Source: Albibacterium sp963696875
GTDB lineage: Bacteria; Bacteroidota; Bacteroidia; Sphingobacteriales; Sphingobacteriaceae
NCBI GenBank assembly: GCA_963696875.1
Contig: CAVOLQ010000004.1
Span: 186,001-250,000, forward strand
DNA: 64,000 nt
Direction: 5' to 3'
The translations under genes were made by a program, and so were the position numbers. The notes under the pieces are model-generated. The model saw only the letters and a list, made by a program, of their open reading frames with translations. It ran no database searches and had not been told where the DNA came from. The stretch's first letter is position 1. Every line of letters starts with the position of its first letter. Below, in pieces: positions 25,151-34,417 of this stretch.

Positions 25151-26287
25151 ATGAAAACTGCTTTAATTACTGGGATTACGGGACAAGATGGTGCTTATTT
25201 AGCTGAATTTTTACTAAAGAAAGGATACCGGGTGCATGGTATAAAACGTAGGAGTTCTTCTCTAAATACCGATCGGGTAGACCATTTATACCAAGATCCG
25301 CATGCCAGTAATCAAAATTTCACTTTGCATTACGGGGATCTAACCGACGCCACTAACCTTATTCGTTTAATTCAAGAGACTCAGCCCGATGAGATTTACA
25401 ATCTTGCTGCCCAAAGCCATGTTAAAGTCAGTTTTGAAACTCCAGAATATACTGCCAATGCAGATGGCTTAGGAACGTTAAGAATCTTGGAAGCGGTTAG
25501 ACTGCTAGGAATTGCAGACAAATGTCGGATTTACCAAGCCTCTACCTCTGAACTATATGGCTTGGTTCAGGAAGTTCCTCAAACCGAAAACACCCCTTTT
25601 TATCCTCGTTCGCCATATGCTGTTGCGAAATTATATGCTTATTGGATTACGGTGAATTACCGCGAAGCTTACAATATCTATGCTTGCAATGGAATATTAT
25701 TTAATCATGAAAGTCCGGTACGTGGCGAAACCTTTGTTACCAGAAAAATCACTCGGGCGGTAAGCAAGATTGCCTTAGGCCTTCAAGACTGTCTTTATTT
25801 AGGAAACCTTTCTGCCCAACGAGACTGGGGCCATGCCAAGGATTACGTAGAAGCTATGTGGCTTATTCTTCAACAAGAGCAACCAGAAGACTATGTCATT
25901 GCAACAGGCATTGCTACCAGTGTTAGAGATTTTGTAAAATTGAGTTTTGAAGAACTTGGGATAGAAATCGAATTTGCCGGGAAAGGTGAAAATGAAAGAG
26001 GGGTAATCATAGATTGGAATGAAGAACGATTACAGGAATTAGACCTTGATCCTGATAACTTAAAAATTGGACAAACAATAATAAAAGTAGATTCACGTTA
26101 TTTTCGCCCAACCGAAGTGGACCTCCTCATTGGAGATGCTTCTAAAGCCTTTAAAAAATTAGGATGGAAGCCTAAATATGACCTTGTTTCATTAGTTAAA
26201 GACATGATGACATCAGATCTTAAGTTAATGCGTAAGGAAGCTTACCTTAAAAAGGGAGGCTATGAGATGCTCAATTATTTTGAATAA
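25151..26287 (+). CDS. gmd: GDP-mannose 4,6-dehydratase
   Basis: 378-residue short-chain dehydrogenase/reductase of the extended type. NADP loop GITGQDGAYLAEFLL (8-22), RRSSSLNTDRVDHLY, catalytic TSE in YQASTSELYG (132-134) and YxxxK at Tyr156/Lys160. GNLSAQRDWGHAKDYVEAMW is diagnostic for Gmd, as is YFRPTEVDLLIGDASKA. It converts GDP-mannose to GDP-4-keto-6-deoxymannose, precursor of GDP-fucose or GDP-rhamnose. It forms an operon with rmlA. Its last 13 bases overlap the convergent aminotransferase gene. Confidence 0.95.
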   Translation: MKTALITGITGQDGAYLAEFLLKKGYRVHGIKRRSSSLNTDRVDHLYQDPHASNQNFTLHYGDLTDATNLIRLIQETQPDEIYNLAAQSHVKVSFETPEYTANADGLGTLRILEAVRLLGIADKCRIYQASTSELYGLVQEVPQTENTPFYPRSPYAVAKLYAYWITVNYREAYNIYACNGILFNHESPVRGETFVTRKITRAVSKIALGLQDCLYLGNLSAQRDWGHAKDYVEAMWLILQQEQPEDYVIATGIATSVRDFVKLSFEELGIEIEFAGKGENERGVIIDWNEERLQELDLDPDNLKIGQTIIKVDSRYFRPTEVDLLIGDASKAFKKLGWKPKYDLVSLVKDMMTSDLKLMRKEAYLKKGGYEMLNYFE

Positions 26288-27123
26288 TGATTCTCAATTA
26301 ATTCATTATATTTTTGTTTCAAACTCCTAGTAATTGGGCCAGGAGTTCCATCGCCAAACGAATAATCATCTATTGACACAACAGGAAGAATATTTTTTGT
26401 TGTGCTAGAAATGAAAGCTTCTTGTGCTTCATAGACGTCTTGTAAAGAAATATCACACGCTCTGATTGTAAATTCTTTTCCTGATAACGCCAATATCCTT
26501 TGCCTACTGACACCTGCTAATACATTCTTTTGGGGAGTTAATATTTCGCCAGACTTCGTTACAATAAAGAAATTGGCGCGTGGACATTCAGTTATCCACT
26601 CGTTATTAAAATAAAGAATATCTTCCGCCCCCTGTTCCTTCATTTTAGGCAACATCTTTATGGCCATTAGGTAATCAATCGTTTTTATGTCTGGAAGCTG
26701 GCGTTGATGGTTAACGCTAATCACCTTTATACCTTTTTCTTGAGCCTCCTGATTTATGGTAAACAGACTTTGAGTAATTAATAAATTGGGCTCTGCTAGT
26801 GAAAATGCATCTTCAGAATAACCACCTGTCAAAATAATCTTAACTCCCGAGTTAGGCATCTGGTTTTTGTTGAGCAAGCTTATCATTAACGATTTCAATT
26901 CCGATATAGAATACCTGACTGGCAAGCCCATTTCCTTTGCTGACCTCATAAAACGAGTTAAATGTTCTTCTAGAAAAATTGGATTACCTTTAACTACTTT
27001 AAAAAAATCGAAAATGCCAAAGCCTCTCTGAATTGCCAAATCTGAAACATGCAGCATCGCATCTTTGTAATCAACAAATTCATCATTCAGGAAAGCATAA
27101 CTTTGTTTTGAATCGGTACTCAT
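26275..27123 (-). CDS. Class IV aminotransferase (IlvE/D-amino-acid aminotransferase type)
   Basis: 282 residues from ATG 27123; an in-frame GTG at 27159 would overlap the upstream gene and adds no conserved sequence. Fold-type IV PLP motifs are present: DLAIQRGFGIFDFFKV, LEEHLTRFMRSAKEMGL, the PLP-lysine region KTIDYLMAIKMLP, AEDILYFNNEWITECPRANFFIV and VLAGVSRQRIL. It lies 22 bases after an acyl-CoA dehydrogenase gene. It could act on branched-chain or D-amino acids, or as aminodeoxychorismate lyase; the sequence alone does not decide. folB nearby makes the lyase reading worth keeping. Confidence 0.85.
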   Translation of the reverse strand: MSTDSKQSYAFLNDEFVDYKDAMLHVSDLAIQRGFGIFDFFKVVKGNPIFLEEHLTRFMRSAKEMGLPVRYSISELKSLMISLLNKNQMPNSGVKIILTGGYSEDAFSLAEPNLLITQSLFTINQEAQEKGIKVISVNHQRQLPDIKTIDYLMAIKMLPKMKEQGAEDILYFNNEWITECPRANFFIVTKSGEILTPQKNVLAGVSRQRILALSGKEFTIRACDISLQDVYEAQEAFISSTTKNILPVVSIDDYSFGDGTPGPITRSLKQKYNELIENHYSK

Positions 27124-27145
27124 GAAATTTTTCTTTATCAAATCA

Positions 27146-28318
27146 TTAAGAGAAAGCACTAATACCGGTTATGTCCATTCCGGTTATCAACAAATGGATG
27201 TCATGTGTCCCCTCGTAAGTAACTACAGATTCTAAATTCATCATATGCCGCATAATGGGAAAATCACCTGTAATACCCATTCCACCCAGAATTTGCCTTG
27301 CCTCGCGAGCCACGTTCATTGCCACTTCAACACTATTACGTTTAGCCATGGATATTTGTGCTGGTGTCGCCCGGTCTTCATTTTTCAATGTAGCGAGTCT
27401 CCAAACCAATAACTGACCCTTTGTGATTTCCGTTATCATTTCTGCCAGTTTTTTCTGTTGAAGTTGAAAACCGGCGATTGGCTTGCCAAACTGCTCACGT
27501 TCTGTAGAATAACGCAATGCCGTGTCATAGCAGTCCATTGCCGCTCCTAGCGCGCCCCATGCAATACCATAACGAGCCTGATTCAAACAGCTCAACGGAC
27601 CACGCATACTTTTCACTCCAGGCAGGATATTGGCTTTGGGCACACGAACTTGATCAAAGACCAGCTCACCGGTCGCCGAAGCCCTTAGGCTCCATTTATT
27701 AAAAGTCTCGGGCGTTGTAAAACCTTCCATACCTCTTTCTAAAATTAGACCTTGAACTTCGCCTTCGGAATTTTTAGCCCAAACAATAGCAATATCTGCA
27801 AATGGAGCGTTGCTAATCCACATTTTCGAACCCGTTAAGATCACAGAATCCCCATCATCGACGAAACGCGAAGTCATTCCGGCAGGGTTAGATCCATGAT
27901 CAGGTTCTGTCAATCCAAAACAACCCATTAATTCACCTGTTGCCAATTTGGGCAAATACTTCTTTTTCTGCTCTTCACTTCCAAATGCAAAAATTGGGTA
28001 CATCACTAAAGATCCTTGAACGGACGCAGTTGATCGAATACCTGAGTCCCCCCGCTCTACCTCTTGCATCATTAAACCATAAGCAAGGTAGTCTAGGCCA
28101 GATCCTCCATATTCAATTGGTATAGTTGGTCCGAACAATCCTAACTCGCCCATTGCTGGAATCAGCTTTCTAGGAAATTCTGCCCGTTGAGCATAGTCTT
28201 CAATTATAGGTGAAACACTATTGTTTACCCATTCACGAACAGACGAACGAATCAATTTATGTTCATCAGAAATTAATTCATCTAATAAATAATAGTCGGG
28301 AGACTGATAATTACTCAT
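27146..28318 (-). CDS. Acyl-CoA dehydrogenase, glutaryl-CoA dehydrogenase type
   Basis: 390 residues. FAD and substrate motifs: CFGLTEPDHGSNPAGMTSRF, GSKMWISNAPFADIAIVWAK, YSTEREQFGKPIAGFQLQQK, QILGGMGITGDFPIMRHMMN and the catalytic glutamate in VVTYEGTHDIH. The YEGTHDIH-x-LL-x-G ending is that of glutaryl-CoA dehydrogenases, which oxidise and decarboxylate glutaryl-CoA to crotonyl-CoA in lysine and tryptophan breakdown. No electron-transfer flavoprotein gene is adjacent. Confidence 0.9.
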   Translation of the reverse strand: MSNYQSPDYYLLDELISDEHKLIRSSVREWVNNSVSPIIEDYAQRAEFPRKLIPAMGELGLFGPTIPIEYGGSGLDYLAYGLMMQEVERGDSGIRSTASVQGSLVMYPIFAFGSEEQKKKYLPKLATGELMGCFGLTEPDHGSNPAGMTSRFVDDGDSVILTGSKMWISNAPFADIAIVWAKNSEGEVQGLILERGMEGFTTPETFNKWSLRASATGELVFDQVRVPKANILPGVKSMRGPLSCLNQARYGIAWGALGAAMDCYDTALRYSTEREQFGKPIAGFQLQQKKLAEMITEITKGQLLVWRLATLKNEDRATPAQISMAKRNSVEVAMNVAREARQILGGMGITGDFPIMRHMMNLESVVTYEGTHDIHLLITGMDITGISAFS

Positions 28319-28568
28319 TTCGGTTATTTTGGTTTTTTCTTTTCAGAATATCTCAATAATCCTTTCAAAGGGTTCTTAAAAGTAAATGTACAATTTTAAT
28401 TTAACATTAGCCATCAGTAATGGAGGATCAGTTTACGCTTAAAAGATCAATGATTCCCTAGCATGACAACCACCCAAAAATTACCAACAGGCCAACGACT
28501 AAAAAACTGACTAAAATAACTGAAGACTGATATAATAGATTTAATTTTATCTAAGTTTAAAAAATATG

Positions 28569-28576
28569 TAGGTTTG
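28569..28576 (+). promoter_or_regulatory. Bacteroidota -7 element right before folB
   Basis: TAGGTTTG matches TAnnTTTG and ends four bases before ATG 28581. If used, the transcript would start at or inside the first codons, making the folB mRNA nearly leaderless or moving the start to ATG 28590. The -33 position has only a T-rich stretch. Confidence 0.4.
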
Positions 28577-28580
28577 CCCA

Positions 28581-28958
28581 ATGGAACTGATGTGTCGTGT
28601 TAAAGTCAAAGATCTACGTTTTTTTAGTCACCATGGTTTCTATCCAGAGGAACAAATTTTAGGAAATGAATATTTCGTTTCTATTGAACTCTCATTTCCT
28701 CTACAAAATTCACTTAATGACAATTTAGAGAATACGATAAACTATGAAGATCTGTATACGATTGCTAAAATGGAAATGAATTACCGTCAAAAATTATTAG
28801 AAACAGTAGCTAGCAATATCCTACACAGAGCACTTAAAACAAGTGACTACATTGAACAAATAAAGGTTAATATTTGTAAAATTAACCCTCCCTTTGGTGG
28901 AGACAAAGCAAAATCAGAAATAGAATTAACTTGGACAAGAGAGATTAATAAAAAATGA
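28581..28958 (+). CDS. folB: Dihydroneopterin aldolase
   Basis: 125 residues, normal length. VKVKDLRFFSHHGFYPEEQ carries the active-site glutamate, followed by GNEYFVSIEL, TINYEDLYTIAKMEM, LLETVASNI and the C-terminal INPPFGGDKAKSEIELTW with the catalytic lysine region. It cleaves dihydroneopterin to 6-hydroxymethyl-dihydropterin in folate synthesis. Start ATG 28581 or ATG 28590 (MCRVKVKDL) are both possible. The stop overlaps the start of the next gene by four bases. Confidence 0.9.
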   Translation: MELMCRVKVKDLRFFSHHGFYPEEQILGNEYFVSIELSFPLQNSLNDNLENTINYEDLYTIAKMEMNYRQKLLETVASNILHRALKTSDYIEQIKVNICKINPPFGGDKAKSEIELTWTREINKK

Positions 28959-30355
28959 ACTTCAATAAATTAACTCCAGAAATAATAGAAGAATTAAAAA
29001 CAATTCTTCCGGAAGAAAGACTTTTTTTTCATAGAGAATCCTTGCAGAAGTACTCACATGATGAAACGGAAGATTTAAGCTTTTATCCAGAGGCTGCCGC
29101 TCTCCCTGAAAATGCAGAGGAGGTTTCAGCCTTGGTGAAACTTTGCAATAAGCACCTAATTCCCATTACACCTCGAGGAGCAGGCACAGGATTGAGTGGT
29201 GCTGCACTACCTGTTTTCGGAGGTTTGGTCATCAGCATGGAGCGTATGAATAAGCTTATAAAAATTGATGAGCGTAATTTACAGGTACATGTAGAACCAG
29301 GGATAATAACCGAAGAGCTAATTAATGCAGTTGCCGAAAAAGGCCTGCTTTATCCGGTTGATCCGGCGAGCAAAGGTTCTTGTTTTATTGGAGGAAATAT
29401 ATCACATGGTAGCGGTGGCCCACAAGTTGTAAAATATGGAACCATCCGAGAATATGTATTAAATTTACAAGTAGTTTTACCTACTGGAGAAATCATATGG
29501 ACAGGAGCCGATACATTAAAGTTTGCTTCAGGATATAACCTCACTCAATTAATGATTGGCTCGGAAGGCACTTTAGGGATTGTTACCCAAGCTGTTTTAA
29601 AATTAATTCCTAAGCCTCAGCAAGACATGCTTTTAATGGCCTCCTTTCCTAGCAATGAGACGGCCTGTGAAGCAGTTTCGGCAATTTTTAGAGCAGGGCA
29701 GACACCTTCGGCCGTCGAATTCATGGAACGAAAAGGTGTAGAATGGGTCATCGAGCATGATAATATGAGTTTCGATCTTAAAGAGAATGTAGCTGCTTTT
29801 TTATTAATTCAAGTAGATGGTAATTCACAAGATGAACTCTTCAATCAATGTGAAGTTATCAACGACGTTCTGGAGGCCAATGGATGCTTTGATGTATTAT
29901 TAGCCGATACAGCGGGACAAAAAGAAGCTTTGTGGAATTTAAGAAGAACAATGGCTGTCTCCGTCAAATCAAATGCTGTTTACAAAGAAGAGGACACGGT
30001 TGTCCCTCGTGCTGAATTACCACAACTCATAAAAGGCATAAAAGAAATTGGCAACCGTTACGGTTTTGAATCGGTATGCTATGGTCATGCCGGCGATGGA
30101 AATTTACATGTAAACATTATTAAAACCAGCATGAGCGATGAAGACTGGAAAAACAAACTTCCAGCAGGAATCAAAGAAATCTTTCAACTTACGGTTTCTT
30201 TAGGTGGTACACTCTCCGGAGAGCATGGAATCGGTTATGTTCAAAAAGACTATATGCCTATTAAATTTTCTGAGGTGCACCTATCCATAATGAGAGGAAT
30301 TAAAAAGGTTTTTGATCCCAATAACATTATGAATCCTGGGAAGGTATTTAATTAG
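28955..30355 (+). CDS. FAD-linked oxidase, glycolate oxidase GlcD / D-lactate dehydrogenase type
   Basis: 466 residues. FAD-binding PCMH part: LPENAEEVSALVKLCNKHLI, PITPRGAGTGLSGAALP, GGNISHGSGGPQVVKYGTIR and GSEGTLGIVTQAVLKLIPKP. The C-terminal part has YGHAGDGNLHVNII and GTLSGEHGIGYVQKDYM, the metal and substrate residues of the family. It oxidises a 2-hydroxy acid, probably glycolate or D-lactate. Translationally coupled to folB by an ATGA overlap although the functions are unrelated. Partner subunits GlcE/GlcF are absent here. Confidence 0.9.
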   Translation: MNFNKLTPEIIEELKTILPEERLFFHRESLQKYSHDETEDLSFYPEAAALPENAEEVSALVKLCNKHLIPITPRGAGTGLSGAALPVFGGLVISMERMNKLIKIDERNLQVHVEPGIITEELINAVAEKGLLYPVDPASKGSCFIGGNISHGSGGPQVVKYGTIREYVLNLQVVLPTGEIIWTGADTLKFASGYNLTQLMIGSEGTLGIVTQAVLKLIPKPQQDMLLMASFPSNETACEAVSAIFRAGQTPSAVEFMERKGVEWVIEHDNMSFDLKENVAAFLLIQVDGNSQDELFNQCEVINDVLEANGCFDVLLADTAGQKEALWNLRRTMAVSVKSNAVYKEEDTVVPRAELPQLIKGIKEIGNRYGFESVCYGHAGDGNLHVNIIKTSMSDEDWKNKLPAGIKEIFQLTVSLGGTLSGEHGIGYVQKDYMPIKFSEVHLSIMRGIKKVFDPNNIMNPGKVFN

Positions 30356-30439
30356 GCGGCTACAGATGCGTCATTATGTCACCTATTAATTTATCAAAAC
30401 AACCTACTTTGAGACTTTATGTCATGTTTATTGGAGCTT

Positions 30440-30471
30440 TTTGAGGAAAAATTCGAAAGGAATACCTTTTG
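30440..30471 (+). promoter_or_regulatory. Promoter of the small heat-shock gene
   Basis: TTTG (30440-30443), a 19-base spacer and TACCTTTTG (30463-30471) fit the Bacteroidota consensus with one extra T in the -7 box. It would give a leader of about 35 bases before ATG 30514. No CIRCE-type inverted repeat is visible. Confidence 0.5.
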
Positions 30472-30513
30472 TACTTCAAGAGTAAATAATTAAAAAACTA
30501 AAAACCAATAGAT

Positions 30514-30960
30514 ATGACACTAGTAAAATTCAACAACAGCAAACCAAGAAGTATTGATCCATGGATTAACGGAATCTTTGACTCAATTTTCAGCGATTCC
30601 TCTACATTATCTAGCTTTAATGCAAACGCCTCTTCCCTCGGAAAACCTTCCGTAAACATTTCTGAGAATGAAAAGGCGTTTGAAATAGATATGGCAGTAC
30701 CAGGATTTAAAAAAGAAGACTTCAAAATCAACCTTGAAAAGCAAGTCTTAACCATTTCCGGGGATAAAAAAGAAGATAAAGCAGAAAAGCATTATAATAA
30801 ACGAGAATTTATCTATCAAAGCTTTAGCAGAAGTTTCACTCTGCCTGAAAATACGGATGGAGAAAAAATATCTGCCGAATATATTGACGGCATCTTGAAA
30901 GTTTTCATCACTAAAAAGGAGGAAGAAAAAGAAAAAGCTCGCGTTATCGATGTAAAATAA
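30514..30960 (+). CDS. Small heat-shock protein (Hsp20/alpha-crystallin)
   Basis: 148 residues. The alpha-crystallin domain spans about 45-140: SVNISENEKAFEIDMAVPGF, KKEDFKINLEKQVLTISGDK, FIYQSFSRSFTLPENTDGEK and AEYIDGILKVFITKKEEEKE, ending RVIDVK. ATP-independent holdase that binds unfolding proteins in the cytoplasm. It has its own promoter and a strong terminator, so it is a single-gene unit. Confidence 0.93.
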   Translation: MTLVKFNNSKPRSIDPWINGIFDSIFSDSSTLSSFNANASSLGKPSVNISENEKAFEIDMAVPGFKKEDFKINLEKQVLTISGDKKEDKAEKHYNKREFIYQSFSRSFTLPENTDGEKISAEYIDGILKVFITKKEEEKEKARVIDVK

Positions 30961-30967
30961 TATCGAT

Positions 30968-31022
30968 AACCTCAAAAAAGAAAGGAGCGTTCAAAACGAA
31001 CGCTCCTTTCTTTTTTGAGGTT
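30968..31022. terminator. Bidirectional terminator between hsp20 and dnaA
   Basis: A perfect 25-base inverted repeat (30968-30992 and 30998-31022) with a 5-base loop. The GC core AAAGGAGCGTTC is flanked by A-rich and T-rich arms, so a U-run follows the stem on either strand. It lies 8 bases past the hsp20 stop and 27 bases past the convergent dnaA stop. Confidence 0.92.
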
Positions 31023-31048
31023 AAATTGCAGCAATCAAATTTAACGCC

Positions 31049-32476
31049 CTAGTTTAACTTCAATTTCTTTTGAATATCATGAACATAACCTTTAAATTTT
31101 TTGTCTGTATCAATCAGATCACCAACTGTCTGGCAGGCATAAATTACCGTCGAATGATCCCTGCCGCCAAAAAAGGAACCGATTGTTTTAAGAGATGATT
31201 TGGTATAGCTCTTTGCTAAGTACATCGAAATTTGACGAGCTTGAACAATTTCCCGCTTTCTAGTTTTCGATCTGACCATCTCTATAGGAACTTCAAAATA
31301 ATCACAAACTAATTTCTCTATATATTCTATAGAAATCTCTTTATGGGTATTTTTAATAAAGTTCTTCAACATTGATTTTGCCAAATTAATATCGATTTCC
31401 TTTTTGTTTAAGGTAGATTGTGCCAAAAGAGAAACCATAGCACCCTCTAGCTCGCGTACGTTATTATCAATATTGTCGGCTACATACTCTACTACCTCAT
31501 TAGGCAAATCAATTCCATCGGCATACATTTTCTTTTGCAATATGGCAATTCTTGTTTCCAAATCGGGAACTTGCATATCTGCAGATAAACCCCATTTAAA
31601 TCGGCTTAATAAACGCTCTTCCATTCCAGACAAATCTTTTGGAGGTTTGTCGGAAGTAAGAATAATTTGTTTCCCAGATTGATGAAGTTGGTTAAAAATA
31701 TGAAAGAAAATATCTTGAGTTTTATTTTTATTCACAAAATTATGGATATCATCCATAATAATCACGTCCATCGCCTGATAGAAATTAACAAAATCATTTA
31801 TCGTACTATTCTTCAACGAATCAACAAACTGCTGGCAAAATTTCTCACAAGACACATAGATTACTAATTTGTCTGGCAGCTTATTTTTAATTTCATTCCC
31901 GATAGCCTGCACTAAATGAGTTTTCCCCAATCCAACGCCCCCATACAATAACAAGGGGTTAAAAGAAGTACCACCAGGATTAGCGGCAACAGCAAAACCA
32001 GCTGACCTCGCTAAACGGTTACAATCACCTTCAATAAAATTATTAAAAGTGTAATTTTGATTCAACTGCGGGTCAACTTGCAGCTTCTTTAGGCCAGGAA
32101 TTACAAATGGATTTTTTATTTCTTTGTTTAACGAAACAGGAACGGGAATAGATTGACGCTTTCCTGCCGCACCGTTTCCACTTGATGGCATATTAGTAGT
32201 ATAAGGATTGGAATTTGATGACTTCTCCACAACGATGTTATATTCAAGGCTAGCGTTTTCGCCCAACTGCATTTTTACCGTTTTTCTTAGCAAACCCACA
32301 TAATGCTCTTCGAGCCACTCATAAAAAAACAAGCTTGGCACTTGTATAGTCAAAACGTCCCCTTCTAATCGTAATGCTTTTATTGGTTCAAACCAAGTCT
32401 GAAAACTCCGAGCTGGTATGTTATCTTTTATGATTTGAAGGCAATTACTCCATACATGTGTACTTGTTTTTTTCAT
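31049..32476 (-). CDS. dnaA: Chromosomal replication initiator protein DnaA
   Basis: 475 residues. Domain I at 1-80 (VWSNCLQIIKDNIPARSFQT), a linker to about 130, then the AAA+ domain with Walker A GGVGLGKT (179-186), Walker B VIIMDDIH and the arginine-finger region GMEERLLSRFKWGL. C-terminal domain IV ends with the DnaA signature GGRDHSTVIYAC. It binds DnaA boxes at the origin and opens DNA. It stands alone between hsp20 and methylmalonyl-CoA mutase, without dnaN or recF. Confidence 0.96.
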   Translation of the reverse strand: MKKTSTHVWSNCLQIIKDNIPARSFQTWFEPIKALRLEGDVLTIQVPSLFFYEWLEEHYVGLLRKTVKMQLGENASLEYNIVVEKSSNSNPYTTNMPSSGNGAAGKRQSIPVPVSLNKEIKNPFVIPGLKKLQVDPQLNQNYTFNNFIEGDCNRLARSAGFAVAANPGGTSFNPLLLYGGVGLGKTHLVQAIGNEIKNKLPDKLVIYVSCEKFCQQFVDSLKNSTINDFVNFYQAMDVIIMDDIHNFVNKNKTQDIFFHIFNQLHQSGKQIILTSDKPPKDLSGMEERLLSRFKWGLSADMQVPDLETRIAILQKKMYADGIDLPNEVVEYVADNIDNNVRELEGAMVSLLAQSTLNKKEIDINLAKSMLKNFIKNTHKEISIEYIEKLVCDYFEVPIEMVRSKTRKREIVQARQISMYLAKSYTKSSLKTIGSFFGGRDHSTVIYACQTVGDLIDTDKKFKGYVHDIQKKLKLN

Positions 32477-32866
32477 TCTAATTCCTTAAGATTCTGATTT
32501 ACAATAGCCGAAGGTATAATTGTTAATAACCCTTTCGGAATTCGAAGTTCACAAAAAAAAAGTGTTAAAAAAATTATATTTGAAACTATTGTTTAACTAT
32601 CTGTATAACAGACTAATGAAGCCCTTTATTATGGTAACAAGAGCAAAAATTATTCTTTATAAATACTTATTCACAATCCATAATAATTTTAGAATTATGG
32701 ATAAAAAATAGACCATTAGCGACAAGTATTTTATGCCTTTTTACCCGCTGGAATATACCTAAAATATATTTTAAATAATAGAGAATATTTAAAATAGCTA
32801 CTAGTGCTTGAGCCTCACTAAATTGCTTGTGAAATACTGAAGTTTATCTTCGCGTACCTTAAATTG
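32477..32866. other. 390-base spacer upstream of dnaA, with one DnaA box
   Basis: A very AT-rich stretch between dnaA and the mutase gene, both minus strand. One TTATTCACA (32667-32675) matches the TTATNCACA DnaA-box consensus. A TGTTAATAA at about 32519 is a two-mismatch candidate on the other strand. A 63-codon open frame at 32520-32711 has no family features. The box could serve dnaA autoregulation or a nearby origin, but one box is thin evidence. Confidence 0.4.
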
Positions 32867-34417
32867 CTAATCTTTATACTCCCCGAACACTTTGCGTAAA
32901 ATATTAGCAATCTCCCCAAGAGTAGCGTAACTTTCTACCGCATTTAAAATAAACGGCATTGTATTCTCTGTACTATTAGCCGCTTCTTCAAGTGCCCGTA
33001 ATGAGGCCATCACCTTTTCGGTAGATCGCTCTTCTTTTAGCCGTTTTATTTTCTCCATTTGAACTAAGCGAATGTTATCATCTACTCTGAAAACATTAGT
33101 CACTTGTTCTGCTTCTTGAACAAAACGATTAACACCTACAACAACTTGCTCGCCACTTTCAACAGCAAGTTGATATTCATATGCTGAGCTTGAAATTTCG
33201 TCTTGGATAAATCCCTTTTCGATCGCTCTCACAGCTCCACCCATATCATCAATACGTGTAATATAATCAAAAGCAGCCTTCTCCATTTCATTGGTAAGAT
33301 TTTCAACAAAGAAGGAACCTGCCAATGGATCTACAGTATCAACAACTCCGGTTTCGTATGCGATAATCTGCTGAGTACGCAAAGCTATCCTGGCCGCTTC
33401 TTCTGTTGGCAAAGACAAAGCCTCATCATAACCATTTGTATGCAATGATTGTGTACCTCCCAATACTGCGGCCAAAGCCTGCGTTCCTACTCTAATAATA
33501 TTATTCAAAGGCTGCTGGGCAGTAAGTGTTGACCCTCCAGTTTGAGAATGAAACCGCAGCTGCTGTGCTTTAGGATCTGTAGCACCGAGGGATTTTGTAA
33601 TCTTTGCCCACATTCTTCGAGCGGCCCTAAATTTAGCTATTTCCTCAAAGAAATTATTATGACAATTAAAGAAGAAAGAAACCCGCTTTGAGAAAACATT
33701 GATATCTAATCCCTTTTCCTGTGCCGCCTTTAAATAGGCTTTCCCATTAGCGAGGGTAAAAGCCAATTCCTGAACAGCTGTCGATCCAGCTTCACGAATA
33801 TGATAACCAGAAACGGAAATGGTATTCCATTTTGGAACATGCATACTACAATATTCAAAAACGTCAGTGATTAGACGCAAAGAAGGCTTAGGGGGATAAA
33901 TATAGGTCCCCCGAGCAGCATATTCCTTTAAAATATCGTTTTGTACGGTACCAGATATTTTCGTTAGATCAACCCCCTGCTTTTTCGCTAATGCAATATA
34001 CATTGCAAGAAGAATTGGGGCGGTTGCATTAATCGTCATTGAGGATGTGATTTTGGAAAGATCTATGTCGTAAAAAAGATTTTCCATATCAGCCAAAGAA
34101 TCGATCGCTACACCAACTTTACCCACTTCACCTTCAGCCATAACATCGTCGGAATCATAACCAATTTGAGTAGGTAAATCAAAAGCAACAGACAAGCCCG
34201 TAGTTCCTTGACCTAATAAATAATGATATCGTTTATTCGATTCTTCGGCGGTTGAAAAACCAGCATATTGTCTCATCGTCCATAGCCGACCTCTATACAT
34301 ATCCTTTCGCACACCTCTAGTGAAAGGAAAGAGTCCTGGCAACTCCGTCATTGGCTCACAGCGGGTATAAACTTCTTTTATCTCTATGCCGGATAGGGTT
34401 CTTTTTGAAGCACTCAT
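32867..34417 (-). CDS. Methylmalonyl-CoA mutase large subunit, catalytic part only
   Basis: 516 residues covering the TIM-barrel mutase domain: ELPGLFPFTRGVRKDMYRGR, MRQYAGFSTAEESNKRYHYL, GLSVAFDLPTQIGYDSDD, SGYHIREAGSTAVQELAF, FHSQTGGSTLTAQQPLNNII and GTQSLHTNGYDEAL. It ends ILRKVFGEYKD and lacks the DxHxxG cobalamin-binding domain, so it is the split (archaeal-type) alpha subunit that needs a separate B12 subunit. It interconverts methylmalonyl-CoA and succinyl-CoA (or a close relative such as isobutyryl-CoA). The partner gene is not in this window. Confidence 0.88.
   Translation of the reverse strand: MSASKRTLSGIEIKEVYTRCEPMTELPGLFPFTRGVRKDMYRGRLWTMRQYAGFSTAEESNKRYHYLLGQGTTGLSVAFDLPTQIGYDSDDVMAEGEVGKVGVAIDSLADMENLFYDIDLSKITSSMTINATAPILLAMYIALAKKQGVDLTKISGTVQNDILKEYAARGTYIYPPKPSLRLITDVFEYCSMHVPKWNTISVSGYHIREAGSTAVQELAFTLANGKAYLKAAQEKGLDINVFSKRVSFFFNCHNNFFEEIAKFRAARRMWAKITKSLGATDPKAQQLRFHSQTGGSTLTAQQPLNNIIRVGTQALAAVLGGTQSLHTNGYDEALSLPTEEAARIALRTQQIIAYETGVVDTVDPLAGSFFVENLTNEMEKAAFDYITRIDDMGGAVRAIEKGFIQDEISSSAYEYQLAVESGEQVVVGVNRFVQEAEQVTNVFRVDDNIRLVQMEKIKRLKEERSTEKVMASLRALEEAANSTENTMPFILNAVESYATLGEIANILRKVFGEYKD

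Noticed and set aside
32520..32711. A possible small gene upstream of dnaA
   Set aside because: Lys/Leu/Tyr-rich product typical of AT-rich spacers, no recognisable start signal or family; kept as spacer.
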